From positions 28,830,001 through 28,894,000 of the forward strand of contig NC_065873.1 of NCBI RefSeq assembly GCF_933775445.1: 64,000 nucleotides of DNA, read 5' to 3'. This DNA is from Argentina anserina (lineage: Eukaryota > Streptophyta > Magnoliopsida > Rosales > Rosaceae). Shown piece by piece: positions 22,827-42,202 of this stretch. The translations under genes were made by a program, and so were the position numbers. How positions within the stretch are numbered: the stretch's first letter is position 1; every line of letters starts with the position of its first letter. The notes under the pieces were generated by a model that saw only the letters and a program-made list of their open reading frames with translations, searched no databases and was not told where the DNA came from.

Positions 22827-24580
22827 TCAACGAGCAATGTCTGACTTTGCAGTGTATTCCAGTTGTTGCTCTTTCTCCCAACTTAGCCCAGAATGCTTCG
22901 GTGCATATTCCTGTTCAAACCCATCATCGATTAACCGACGGCTAAGATCTCATGGATCATTCCTATTCCATGTAAAGGTGGGGATATAATGTACCTCTAG
23001 TTTGCACATGAGTTCCTCAGCTGTTGGGGAAGAAACAATAATGTGCCTAGCTGCAGGGTCAATGAAACCTTCATCCACAGCGTTGTCTATGAAGGTCAAC
23101 AGTGAGTTGTAGTACCCATCTACATTTAACAACCCCACCTGTAACAGAAAATTAATTTTAGTCACCCCTAATTGTTACAGTGTTAATAATATCAAGCACA
23201 AAGTTACATAATTTCCTGACTGTAACAAAAGACTAACTTACTGGTTTCTGATGAATTCCCAACTGAGCCCAAGTGATCACTTCCAAGAGTTCTTCTAAGG
23301 TACCATAGCCACCTGCAGTTAAACATACACAACTGGGAATTAGCTTAATTCGAAAATGCCTGTTTCGACATAGCTAGTTTCGATGAACAAGGTGCTTGTG
23401 CTCATAACTATTAGTAGAGGAAATTGATTACCTGGCAAGGCAACAAAGGCATCAGCTTGGCGAGCCATTTCAGCTTTGCGCTGGTGCATACCAGATACAG
23501 CTCTTACTTCTCCCACAGGCTCTCCAGTGATCTGAGATTACATTAGACAATATGAGTTGAAAAGCAATGACTTTATCAGTAACTAGTAACTGTAGAAATG
23601 GAGCAAGACATTTCAAGTACCTCTCTTGGCATGAGAGTTCTGGGAATTACTCTGCACATAGTGAAACAAAAAGAGATTAATAAACAAGTCCTGCTGATGA
23701 TTAGAAGTTTAGAACTTGAAAAGAAAGCAATGAAAAAGTGTATGAATTACCCCAACACGTGGCGACCACCATCATAAACAGCTTGTGAGACCTGACCCAT
23801 CAAACCAATGCTCCCTCCTCCATAAACCAAGTCGATGTTTCTTTCAACCTGTAAAACTTTTTATATATTAGATACCTGACGTGCTTAGTTCAAACATCAA
23901 AAAAACAAAACACTATAGTCACGCCTCTTTATTCAATAATTCTTTCTGACCAATTTTCAATCATTAGTTTACTCCGTTATCATCATCCATACATCCACTC
24001 AATCAAAAGTTCAAAACAACAAGCAGCTGATGAACAGGTCTTCAACCAGACCCTGTTCCAAAGCTTAGTACTACGAGAATTTGGGATCGGAATCATAGAT
24101 TGGTAAACGTATCTCAAAGACAAATGGCTTATCCATTGAACTAGTGAGCTTCAATACCAGCAATACCTCGGTGAAAGATGCTGTATGTTTGGGGTTACAA
24201 CTAAAAATGCTTCATTTTTTTGGTTTACAAGTGAAAATGCTTTTTGGTGTAACTGGATAAGTGAATCCTAGAAAGTAAACCCAACAAACTTCATGAATGA
24301 CACATAAATCTCCATTTTCACATGCTAAGCTTTAATGAAAATGGACAGGGGAGCTAAAAATGGAAGCTTTGCAAATAAAGGTGGAAGCTTTACAAATGAA
24401 GAGTGAGATTAGGAGTAGTACCAGCTGTTTTCCAAGTTGAACAGCAGCAAGCTGATAACTTGGGTTCTTCCCAGGACTGCTACCACAGAAAACACAGATA
24501 CGTTTGAATCTTGAAGATTTCATGACACCCTCTTGTTGTTGCTCTTGAATGTTCTCCATTAGAGGAAATTGAGGCTTCAA
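22827..24580 (-). CDS. LOG: LOG cytokinin riboside 5'-monophosphate phosphoribohydrolase
   Basis: Seven exons, 24422-24580, 23751-23848, 23621-23651, 23432-23531, 23242-23312, 22995-23138 and 22827-22910, join in frame to 228 residues. The Rossmann-like core starts with [18 protein letters not shown] (25-42). It includes the [12 protein letters not shown] segment, the active-site region MHQRKAEMA (111-119) and the LOG signature PGGYGTLEE (129-137). LOG enzymes release free active cytokinin bases from their nucleotides in one cytosolic or nuclear step. The last exon is only 84 bp and easily missed: without it the frame runs on through GT..AG intron sequence, whereas the splice gives [15 protein letters not shown], the family ending. 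A first exon starting at Met20 (MKSSRFKR) would match shorter family members; the ATG at 24580 adds 19 residues. Confidence 0.93.
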
Positions 24581-24720
24581 ATGGACTACGATATGGTTTG
24601 CTTCAGATTGGGAATTGTTCTAAGCTTGGGAGAGAGAGAGAGAGAGAGAGAGAGAGACCCCCAAGAGTGAAATGGACCAATGTGTTTGTGTTATGCTTAA
24701 CACTCAAAAACGAGCCATGG
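24581..24720 (-). promoter_or_regulatory. LOG 5'UTR with CT/GA microsatellite
   Basis: A GA run at 24630-24657, seen as CT on the coding strand, lies about 50-80 bp upstream of the LOG start codon. It is typical of plant leader or core-promoter pyrimidine tracts. Confidence 0.55.
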
Positions 24721-27700
24721 ACATTGCCAAAAAGGATTTTGCTTTGGGCAGAAAGATGATGAGGGAATGAAAAATGATCCTATTGGATCCCTGTTTTATA
24801 TAGAAAATTAAAATTAAAAGAAATATATGGAATGACCAGAATACAAGTGACACGTCATATCTTTCTTTCAATTTCTCGTCTCGCGATTTATTACGGAATG
24901 GATTTTGGTCATTAGTCATTACACATTGAAATAGTTATCGTGTTGTTTTGTTCCTTAATTTTTGGAACCAAAATGACGGTGTGCCGGGTTTTATTCCAAT
25001 TTGTTCTTCAGAAGAGGACAGATAAGAAAAATTAGTAAACATATTTGAAAACAGTTGTGATGATTCAAAGATAAACACTACACATGAGAAATGTTACCTC
25101 ATTTGAGAATTGTAAGTTTTTCTTGCACTATGAAAAACCACAAACCGATCAATTTTGAACGTTTAATTTCATAAGCTATTAACAATTAATAGGTAAGATA
25201 TCTTAGAAACGCGCGAATGAGAATTTCTTGAATAAGAGTAGAAAAATATAGTATCGAATTTCAAATTTGTAGTAACAAATTTGAAATTCCAATATTCATT
25301 ATTGATTCACATGCTTATAATCATTTATCAGTTATTCCACATTTCAACAACAAATCACAGCCAAAAACCTCAACTTGCAATTTGATGATCCGACATATTA
25401 CGATGCAACCTTCCCATTCCGTTTGCCACTTTGCATAGCACACATTATGGCCATTCATAGTTTAAATTCTAAAAATCACTGTTCTTTAATTTTTAGCTGA
25501 CAATAATGATAATAGATGTTATAAATATAAATCAACTTGGCAAATGGCTAGTTGAGACTGTTGAGCTCCATGTACTGCAATCTTTCTTAGGCCACGTCGA
25601 CCCATACATCAACTATGTTAATAATGGCATAGTATACAATCATGACGCCATGCAATATGCTTGGAAGATTCTCCAAGTACATTAGGAAGTGACTTATTGG
25701 ATCAATAAGATGACATAACTCATTTGTTAATTAGAAGAAGAAAAAAGAATACTATTGTGCTACACTAGCCAGATGGTTTTTCGTGCAATGTTGTTCTTCT
25801 ACTTGCAAATTAATATAGGTCGCTGCTAGAGTAGTAGAATATGAGTAAGCCTGGCTATTAAGATTGAATCATAGATCTATATAATTATATATCTAGCTAG
25901 CTATTCATTACCCTAATAGTACGGTTTCTAAGATCTTTCCAACCATGTTGAAAGCAATTATATCATGCGTATGAATATTTCACTCAATAAGTACCATTAT
26001 GTTTGATCTTCTATTAATTCGTGATGGTTTTGATACTTCCACTAAAAGGAATTCATTAGGTGGCAATCTCCGTTCCATGGGTTTGTCAAGCATTCTTGAT
26101 GATATTCTACAACACATCTCATGTGAATCATATAAGTCATGTAGCATTGTGCAACCGCGTGAATTCTTCTTAATCATTTGTTTTTAGTTGTGACAAAGAT
26201 GAAAATGCATGTACGTAATTAAGTCATACATATATGTATGAAGAACACAATAGCTTGAATGTATGTATTCATCTTCAATTTGTTCTAAGTGTATACGTAT
26301 TCATTTAATATATTTTTGTAAGTCTTGCAGTCTATTTTATCATAAAAAACAAAGAAACAAAATTCATATAATAGTCAATGAAAATTACTTGAATGTGAAT
26401 TATCACGTGTGTGAATGCTAATTAGCCGATAGATAGGTAAGCTAGCTACCATATCTTATTCCCACATATGAAGAATCTCTACGCGGCATATTCCTTTTCA
26501 ATCAATCAAACCAAGTTCAATGTGAAAGAGATACATCGAGGGACCTTCGATCTAGCTATTTGCTTTGCATTAGAATGTTCCAAAGTAAGTTTTCATATTG
26601 ATCTTTTGAAAGATGAAAGTTCAAATGTAAATATTGAACTAGCAAAGAAAAAGCTTCAATGCCGTAAACGGCTCTCGCTGGTTTATCTCTAATTAATTAA
26701 CAATTTTCAACACCTGATGCTGCCACTTTTAACTCTAATATTAGATTAATTACATTTAACAACTAATCATCTTTGATTTGTTCATATGCATGTGCTATCA
26801 CACATATATGTAGAACTTATTTATTTATTTTTCTCAACAACAAAAAACCCTGATTTATCAGCAACCTAGTTTTATAAAATTTTGTTAATGAGTAGGAGGA
26901 GATCGTAAATGACTAAATGAAGAGGACATCGTGAATATATAAATTCAGGAGTATGAACAAATCAATCTTGTTGAATGTTGAAGATTGGTTTCATAGTTTA
27001 GCACTGGCTAATTAACCTATGAGGCTATGAGTTACGAACATCTCAATTAGGATCGCTATGCACCAAACTTTTGATGTCAGCATCAAAGCAAAGAGAGATC
27101 ATTCTAAGTTGAATTAATCGACTGAACTGTGATTAAACAGTCACTGGCTTCCGGTCACAACATAACGCAATGAAAGTGATTGCATAAAATGCAGACCTCT
27201 TTAAAGTCGTAACCTTTGTCTAATGTATAATGTATGATAAGCACGCTATATATATTAACTGCATTAATAGTCGGTTCGCCTTGCAAAACCCTAACAATTA
27301 ATATTATTCCACATTTCCACAAGTCAAAAATCACAAGTCGGAAAGCATAGCTAGGCCAAATAGCGAATCAACAACCAATTTAAGAAAGCATTATAATAAA
27401 TATAGCTTGAATTCTTTAAAGGAGTTGTGGATCACTATCATTCGAGTAAAATTCCTCAAATACAAAAGGAGAATAGGTTCGTGCTTACGCATGATGTGTT
27501 GTATAGGTTTGGTTCAATCTACCTCCCCATAAGTCGCAAATTCCTCACATCTTCACCCGGCCTGCTGCTCTTTCTCTATTTGACCGAATAACTTTAAAAA
27601 GGAAAAGAACTCTCTGATCTATCCTCTAAGATAAAGTTAGGTTTTATTAATTGATAGAAAGAGAGAAGAAAATGAAAAAATAATATTGCACACAAGTGAA

Positions 27701-29870
27701 CATCACATAGCAAAAGATATTATGAATCTTGCAGACGATTATTTAAAGGCTCTACTTCAATCAAATATGTTTCCCACAAGCTAGCTAATCTAATCTGTCT
27801 CAAATAAAAAATCAGTCTCAAATATATTGATGGCCTCGTGTTAGGGTTCTTATTTCTGCCATCAAATCAATTATAATACTCATTCCCTTAATCTCTCCCG
27901 CAACCCTAGTTGCCTATTTCTTAAGCCTGAAAGAACCAAATTGCATATAACGGCCATATGCATCTACATACACACACCTGTCTCTGCAACTCCGGCTCAT
28001 TATCTTGCATTCTTGCTTAGCTGACCAAACGAGACAATTTTCATTCTATATTTCTACGTGCTGTTTTTATTTGATTAATCTGCACCAAAAAGGTAATTCT
28101 TGGCGTTTTTTGACTAACAATGGATTTCCTATAGGGTTTGGTTGGTGCTTAATATATAATCCTGTGGATCAGAGACGAACACATCTCCAAATTAAAGGGA
28201 GGATTGATCTGGAAAAGGTGGTAAGAAGAATCAAGAGGGGACTGACTTAATATCATTCATGCACACATCTGGATATATATCGAATCTATATAATTATTCT
28301 GGTGGAGTTATATACGGGGAAGCAATGACGTATTTGTGTATGACCTTTTCGAGTCTAATCTCATATGATCGATGTGTTTCGGTTCATATATAAAATCGCG
28401 AACTTCCTTTACTTTTAGGTTTAAGTCGGCAAGTCAGATCTCGTGCACTACGTACTCTAAGACGACTGATAGAGAATTCGCGATGGATCCGGATGTCGTC
28501 CGCCGTCGGCCGACTTATATGACTATCCATCGGAGTATGGAAACCACGATCCCACGTGGCAATGGGAAGCAGTAGTCGTACTAAGAAAGAGAGATTAGAG
28601 AGTGACGTGTAAATTGCTTTCCTCCCGGCCATGTTATGGTCGTTAAGCTTTAGGAGCTGGTGAGTGGGAAATGGACGATAAAGTTGGAGCGTAAAGATAT
28701 TTTATTCGATGAGTGATACAGTCCCTTGTAGATTCAGAATTCTAATCGATAATAGAGACATTTGTATAATGGTCACGATTACGTACTGTGATATCTTCTA
28801 TTATATTGTCTAATTAGTGATCGATCGATCAGTAATTCAGCATAATTACTATATTATCTAGCTCTTACGTATGCCGCAAGCTAGTCAAATGCCGATTTGC
28901 AATACCGAACTGCATCATACATGACCTCGATCAGGATCATCGTCGGTCGAGTTCCAGAGTCTCCATGCTGCTGCCCAAATTCCAGCATCCATTTATGGGA
29001 TAATTATGATAATGAAATGATGAAAGAAACTTAAGAAACCCAATGAGAACGTAAAATGGAGTATATATACTCACAAAAAGTTCGCAAAGCAAGCTCCTAG
29101 GCGGGCTAGGTTTGTGATGTTTTGTGGACTTGGGCTCTTGGCATGGTTTGATACAACCTTCAATATTAACTCGTAAAGAAGTTAAAAAAAAAAAAAAACT
29201 CGTATAGAATATTATGGAGTTGATCCCCCCAAAATGGGGAAAGCATACAACATCTACAGACTACAGGAATGGTTGGCCTAACTTGTTGGGCATTCGATAG
29301 CACCCTTCCCTGTTGGACAAATGATTTTAAACAGCATTAATAACATGTAACGAGATCTTTAGTTTGTCGAACGAGTTTCACTATCCAAGATCGGTGGATC
29401 CAGTGTTTCGGATAGTGAAAGTTATCCAGCGAATCAACACCATTGCCATTGTACAGTAAATTTATGTCAATACCACTACGTCCGGGAATCAGCACCTTCC
29501 CGTTCTTTTACGTCGGAACCTCACAACCATTTCTTTTCGTTCATTCATTGAAGGTAGCTGTAGCTTGCTTCCCACTCCAAGCGCTAGTGACCAGAAGTGA
29601 AGTTCCAGCCGAAAGAAGCAAAACAAAGCAACTGCCCTGCAGTCCTTTTAGAGAACAACCATGAGAAGACTATGAGGAAAGAGCATTGTAACACTAGAGC
29701 CAGTAGAGGCTGGCTGATGGAGATGGAAAGCTATTCCCCGATGTAGAGAAGGCTCGATGAAGAAAAGAGGAGTGAGCCATATGCACAAAACTCATCCATG
29801 AGGAAAATATATGTAATATATTTAGAAACATACACTTACCAGAAGAAGGAATAGTTATTCACATGGAAAG
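24721..29870. other. 5.1-kb intergenic region, no gene recognised
   Basis: Strongly AT-rich. Open frames at 24704-24919, 25980-26187, 26468-26692, 28005-28250 and 29443-29664 are short, lack known motifs and have no plausible splice partners. A more GC-rich stretch at about 28470-28600 has an unusual open frame (see findings). Poly-A runs occur near 29190. The left end must hold the LOG promoter. No terminal inverted repeats with flanking duplications were found here by eye. Confidence 0.6.
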
Positions 29871-30012
29871 AGGTATTTAAACACCAAACGACCGTTCATA
29901 CACCCTTTTAAACAAAAAAAGCACAATGGAGTCTAAGACTGAACTGACCAGACACAAATTGCAGTAAGCTTTCGATTCAGATCCCAAGGAAAGCAAGCAA
30001 CATAGCAACATC

Positions 30013-30939
30013 TTAATAGTCAAAGGGCCATCCTGAATACTCCATTTCATTTCTATTCTCACGCGCTGTTGGTGGGCTGCTTTCATGTGGTGGGTTACGG
30101 TTAGAACTAGAGCTAGAACTAGAAGCGCGAAACGGCCACAGAGAAGAAAATGGATTTCGTCTTCCTTGGCTTTCCCTACCAGTCTCTCTTCCACTGGTAT
30201 TACCACTGCTTCTACTTCTACTGTTTTCATTACGACCACTTGCAGATCCTTGCGGATTTAGTTCTTGGCGGCAAACAGGGCATGAATTATGCTGGACTAG
30301 CCATGGTACAATACAATCTGAGTGATATACATGTTTACATGGCATTTGCCTCGCTTCAGATCCCAACTCAAATTTGTCTTGGCAAACAGGGCAATGTGAA
30401 TCAGAACGAAGATGCTTGTTTGTGATCTTGATAGTTGGCATTGCATCAATAGAACCCCTCGATGCAGGGGGAGGACCCCTCCTATCATTAGCTGAAAGCT
30501 GCTCAAACAATTCTTCCAAGCCAGGACCAACAAAATAATCACCCACATTACCCCGTGTCACACCTACTCCAGGAGACCCATTGAACAGAGCTTCAAATGC
30601 ACCATTCCCAGACAAGCGGAAAGGAATTTGGCCACCAAAAATCAACAAAGGGGAAAACCCCGGGGAATGTTCAGGAACTAAATCTGATCGACCCCGCACA
30701 ATATCACCTCTTCTGTCTGCCAACTGCTGCCAAGCTGAGAAAGCTTCCATGAACCCAAACCGTCTATCATGATCCTCATCGTTTTGAGGTCCAAAGAAAT
30801 CCAGTGAGCTGATATGAACCATGTCATCAAGTTCTTGAACAAATCCCCCACTGCAGTTTCGGCAGACCGCATCTTGCCCTTGCAGCTGAGTCGGCCGCCT
30901 GCACCTATAGCACCAATGGGTGTTTCGACCGCTTGACAT
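30013..30939 (-). CDS. RING-H2 E3 ubiquitin ligase, RHC1A type
   Basis: One coding exon, 308 residues from the ATG at 30939; it opens MSSGRNTHWCYRC, as in Arabidopsis RHC1A. An N-terminal zinc ribbon is formed by C10, C13, C26 and C29. The RING-H2 finger spans 183-223 with all eight ligands (C183, C186, C201, H203, H206, C209, C220, C223) and W213 after the sixth ligand, the usual E2-contact position. Between them, LLIFGGQIPFRL and GDYFVGPGLEELFEQLS are family signatures. The serine-rich tail ends in YSGWPFDY, also conserved. It should act as a soluble E3 ligase; substrates are not known. A 5'UTR intron is likely, with donor near 31833 (CTATCTG/GTAAGG) and acceptor TCATTCTAG near 30960. A longer frame starting at a non-ATG codon upstream was not used. 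Confidence 0.92.
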   Translation of the reverse strand: MSSGRNTHWCYRCRRPTQLQGQDAVCRNCSGGFVQELDDMVHISSLDFFGPQNDEDHDRRFGFMEAFSAWQQLADRRGDIVRGRSDLVPEHSPGFSPLLIFGGQIPFRLSGNGAFEALFNGSPGVGVTRGNVGDYFVGPGLEELFEQLSANDRRGPPPASRGSIDAMPTIKITNKHLRSDSHCPVCQDKFELGSEARQMPCKHVYHSDCIVPWLVQHNSCPVCRQELNPQGSASGRNENSRSRSSGNTSGRETGRESQGRRNPFSSLWPFRASSSSSSSNRNPPHESSPPTARENRNEMEYSGWPFDY

Positions 30940-31960
30940 GCTCTCCAATTCCAAACTAGAATGACACAATCAACAAGTGTTGTCCCCTTAACTCTTCAAC
31001 TGTAAGGATTAGCAACGACAAATCATGCAGAAGCACTGTCCACACCAAAAACAACAAAACAGCAGACAAATAAGCAAGCAATGAGGATAAGAAAACCGCA
31101 GCAATCATATCCCTCCAGTAGCACCATTAAAAACATGCGCAAAACTATAAAACCATTTGGATGTGGGGAGTAAGTTTAAAGCAGTTTAGGATACTTCACT
31201 AACACATCCATATGTCGAAAGTAAACCTTACCCACATTTTCTGTCAATGACACAGTTTGACTTGGTTGTGAAACTCAAACGCAAATACACATATGATATC
31301 TCAAACACGATTTGGATGTATGAACACAACAATCTGGATTCTCCACTTAAAAATAAAGAAAGCTGCATCCACCAAACAAATTGGGGGGTTGATTCTCGAC
31401 AGCGATAGCCAACCAGAATGCAAAGAGCTAAATATACAACTGGATATATAGGGGATGAGACAAGCTCATGTTCTCCAACAGGTACATCCAGATATGTAAC
31501 ACAATCTGGACATTAATACTCGATTCATTTATATTTGACATATAATCACTCTAACAGATCTCTAACAAAGTTTCTGGATTACTAAATCAACGCAGTAAAC
31601 TAAACTATAATTAAAAAAGGAAAACATTACTCCAGATATAGAAAGGTCAATAATCAGATGCTTCAAACACCAGAAAAAACTCATGAAATCACTAATCACC
31701 TGATCAATCAAAGTAATCAAACCTCCGAGCCACCAACTACGACCGACCGCCTGGTCTATTTCTTATACGACGATCGTTATTTTGGCAATCGGAGAAGATT
31801 ACCGGAAGTCGGTGGCGGAGGGATAGAGAACCACCCTTACCAGATAGGCAAGGACTTTGAAATAATAGAGAAGACCCCAGAGGATTCGAGAACAAGTAGA
31901 TCTGGCAGCAGAGGTAAAATTAAGCCGGCCCTCCAGCGCGCGTAAATGTCACGCACCTTA
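30940..31960 (-). other. Leader intron and first non-coding exon of the RHC1A-type gene
   Basis: The sequence between the start codon and about 31840 is T-rich on the coding strand and bounded by good splice sites. The leader exon would lie at about 31840-31940. A plus-strand frame over 31658-31945 is antisense to this and is taken as chance. Confidence 0.55.
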
Positions 31961-32433
31961 TCAAATTAATTAAATTATTCAACCACGTTTTTATTTTTTT
32001 TGTTCCGACTTTTGGATGTGTCTATTTCACAAGGCAAACAGAAAATAGATAAATGCAAATGACTGTTCAACTAGTTTTTTTCTTTCTTTTTTGTTGAATG
32101 TTCCAACTAGTTTTTGATAAGCACAATTTTGAGGAAGAGAAATGATCAATAGGAACTCTGTTTGTCTTCATTACAACAATAAACATAGATATGATCACTG
32201 TCTTCGTAGAAAAGAAATTTGCTCGGAAATTATAATCTTAGATATGATCACTGTCACCAATCAAAACTGAATTACAATACAATTGAAAACTATAGCCTCT
32301 TCTGCGTCGCCTCTTTATGTGACTGATACATGTCGAGGAGATCATTTTGAGCGATCCTCTCTCGACCTTACCAATAAATAGTACATGAGCTTTGGAGAAT
32401 TGTACAACACTACCATACAAGAAGCTCACTCTT
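31961..32433. other. Intergenic: RHC1A-type promoter and XRN 3' flank
   Basis: About 470 bp of AT-rich DNA. The right side probably holds the exoribonuclease 3'UTR. No gene is seen. Confidence 0.55.
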
Positions 32434-40190
<7,757 letters not shown>

Positions 40191-40652
40191 TGCCAATTGG
40201 CGCTAAGCTCCGAAGAGGAGCAGATCGGAAGGAAGTCGGAGGGCGAATCGAAACTCTAGGCTGACTGGAACTCCGAATTGAAAAGAGGAGAAAGAAAAGA
40301 AAGAACTCGCGCGCCGAGTGTTGTTTTTGTTCGCTCCGAATTAGGGTAGAAGAGTGAGGAATGACGGTACTGACCTCGGTGATTAGAAACACTTTGGTCA
40401 GTTTGGTGTGTAAAGAGATTGGGTGTTTATGTAATTAGGTAGATAAGACGAGGCGTAGGTCGGTTGGGGATAGTCTTGTTTTGCAAATCGCACGGGCCTC
40501 TTTGCCTTTGGTCGACAGCAAAATATCTGAAGGCAACGGACAGGTACCAAGAAGCAAAAGTGTTTGGAGCAAAAGAAGCTCAAGGTGTGATTGGACCGGC
40601 CCATAACTCAAAAATTATGGCCCAGTCGAGACATCATATCTCGTGTTTGACT
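40191..40652. promoter_or_regulatory. XRN3 5'UTR and promoter
   Basis: The first ~120 bp upstream of the ATG are GC-rich and look like the leader. An inverted pair of GGCCCA/TGGGCC-type motifs lies at about 40599-40624, in a position suitable for a promoter. The hAT-type MITE begins directly upstream. Confidence 0.5.
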
Positions 40653-41223
40653 TAGGGGTGGGCACGGGACGGGATGGGACGGGACGGGGCTCATCCCACG
40701 TTCCGTCCCACTCTTTTGAATCGGGACGGGATCGAGACGGGACGAGGGTTTTTAAGAATGCATCCCACTCGGGATTAATCCCGGTTGGGACGGGACGAGA
40801 TCGGGACGGGACGGGACAAATCCCACCTTCCTATAAAGTTAAATAAAAACCTATATTTTTACTTTTTCATTAACAAAATTACATTTAATAATGAAATTTT
40901 AACCAAAAAAATACATATTATGTTCTAAATATTATAATTTACCATTATTATTTGAATTGACATAATTTTGGAGTTATTAAAAATATAAATTAGTTTCATT
41001 ATGATACAAATATATAAGAATTTTTAAGTTTTCATTAAATGTGGGACGGGACGGGACGAAGCGGGATATAAATTATTCGTCCCACGTCCCATCCCACTAT
41101 TATGAAACGGGACGAGATCGGGACGGGACAAACGTTTTTAGACCTCCGTCTTGTCCCGTCCCTATGAATTTCGGGACGGAATCGGGACCGGATCAGGATT
41201 TCCATTTTTTATGCCCACTCCTA
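40653..41223. mobile_element. hAT-type MITE with GGGAC-rich subterminal repeats
   Basis: A 571-bp element with ends TAGGGGTGGGCA and (reverse complement) TAGGAGTGGGCA, one mismatch. The flanks GTTTGACT (40645-40652) and ATTTGACT (41224-41231) form an 8-bp duplication with one change. Both ends carry dense GGGACGGGAC arrays over ~150-180 bp, around a very AT-rich core (about 40835-41040). There is no transposase. Subterminal arrays of a short motif are typical of hAT transposase binding sites. Frames at 40643-40846 and 41041-41229 are by-products of the repeats. Confidence 0.82.
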
Positions 41224-42100
41224 ATTTGACTTGAAGTGACAAATTAATAGTACTTGAAGTGTTACAAGTGGGTTCCTATGTATAAGTGAGTTGGACGACA
41301 CAACTAGTGTCAATTCTTGTCTATATCTCTGTATAAACGTGAGACAATAAGGTCTAACCACACGCCATTTGCCCTACACGAGTACGTGTATACAAGCTCA
41401 GCTGGTCTTTTATGTGATCACTACACACCGTATCATCTTCTACTCACATATCAAACTAAAGTCCACAAAGTTATGTTATAATTGTGCTTTGTCTAATCAT
41501 TTTGCATTATTATAGATATGTTGTTACAAGATATAAATTTTCACCCTACCGTTAGGGAAGATTTTGATCTAGACTGATTGTTGTATTTACTTTAGTCGTT
41601 ACAATGATTATGTTGGATAAATCTTTCAACGTAACACATTCCTCCACCGTTTTTGCAATTCGAGACTTTTCGTCCCAAGATGAGGTGAGCATTAAAGATA
41701 TCCATCAAATCTCCAAAGACATGTCCAACTTGGACGACAAAAGGTGTAGATTCTCCCTTTTGTTAACTCAATTAGAACATGAACAGAATGCACATACACA
41801 TAAATGTGGCCTCAATTCGTTAGCAACTTTACAGAGTGGTACAACAAGAACAGTACAATAATGGAAAATTTGGCCAATCATGACGTCAAAAGCTTCTCTT
41901 TCTCTGGATGGCTGGGCTCGACATTAGCATCATGGCATCGCTCACTACTGAGGCCCATACTAAGCACCCAGGTAGAGACCACTTGCAGCAAACTCTGCAT
42001 CACAAACTCAAAACGTGTGGTGTCTTTGGGTCCTAACCAAAACTCTAGGCTCTCGTTGCTTCACACTCTCAAAGTCTCACACCATAACCAGAAAACCAAG
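41224..42100. other. Intergenic, upstream of the ATP sulfurylase
   Basis: About 880 bp, AT-rich at first and C-rich from about 41930, where promoter and leader probably begin. Frames at 41604-41861 and 41804-42100 have no recognised product. Confidence 0.5.
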
Positions 42101-42202
42101 ATGTTCGCCAAACGTAGAACTCACACCACAGTTTCCCAGATTAACCGGATCTCCACACCACCACCCCAAAACCCCACTTCTCCCCAAACACAATGTCGCT
42201 GA
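42101..42202 (+). promoter_or_regulatory. Upstream open reading frame overlapping the ATP sulfurylase start
   Basis: An ATG with A at -3 (ACCAAGATG) opens a 33-codon frame. It ends with TGA at 42200-42202, seven bases past the A of the main ATG at 42193, in a different frame. If the transcript starts upstream of 42101, scanning ribosomes meet this uORF first, and it would reduce initiation at Met1. The next ATG downstream of its stop is Met53 of the enzyme at 42349. The transcription start is not known. Confidence 0.5.

Noticed and set aside
31658..31945. 95-codon plus-strand frame
   Set aside because: Antisense to the probable leader exon of the RHC1A-type gene, with no family features.
40643..41229. 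Two Gly/Arg/Asp-rich frames
   Set aside because: They arise from the GGGAC arrays of the hAT-type MITE and are not proteins.
42166..42186. Partial similarity to a miR395 target just before the ATP sulfurylase start codon
   Set aside because: Only the central CCAAACAC matches; the seed-pairing end is wrong, and the true site in this family lies inside the coding region.
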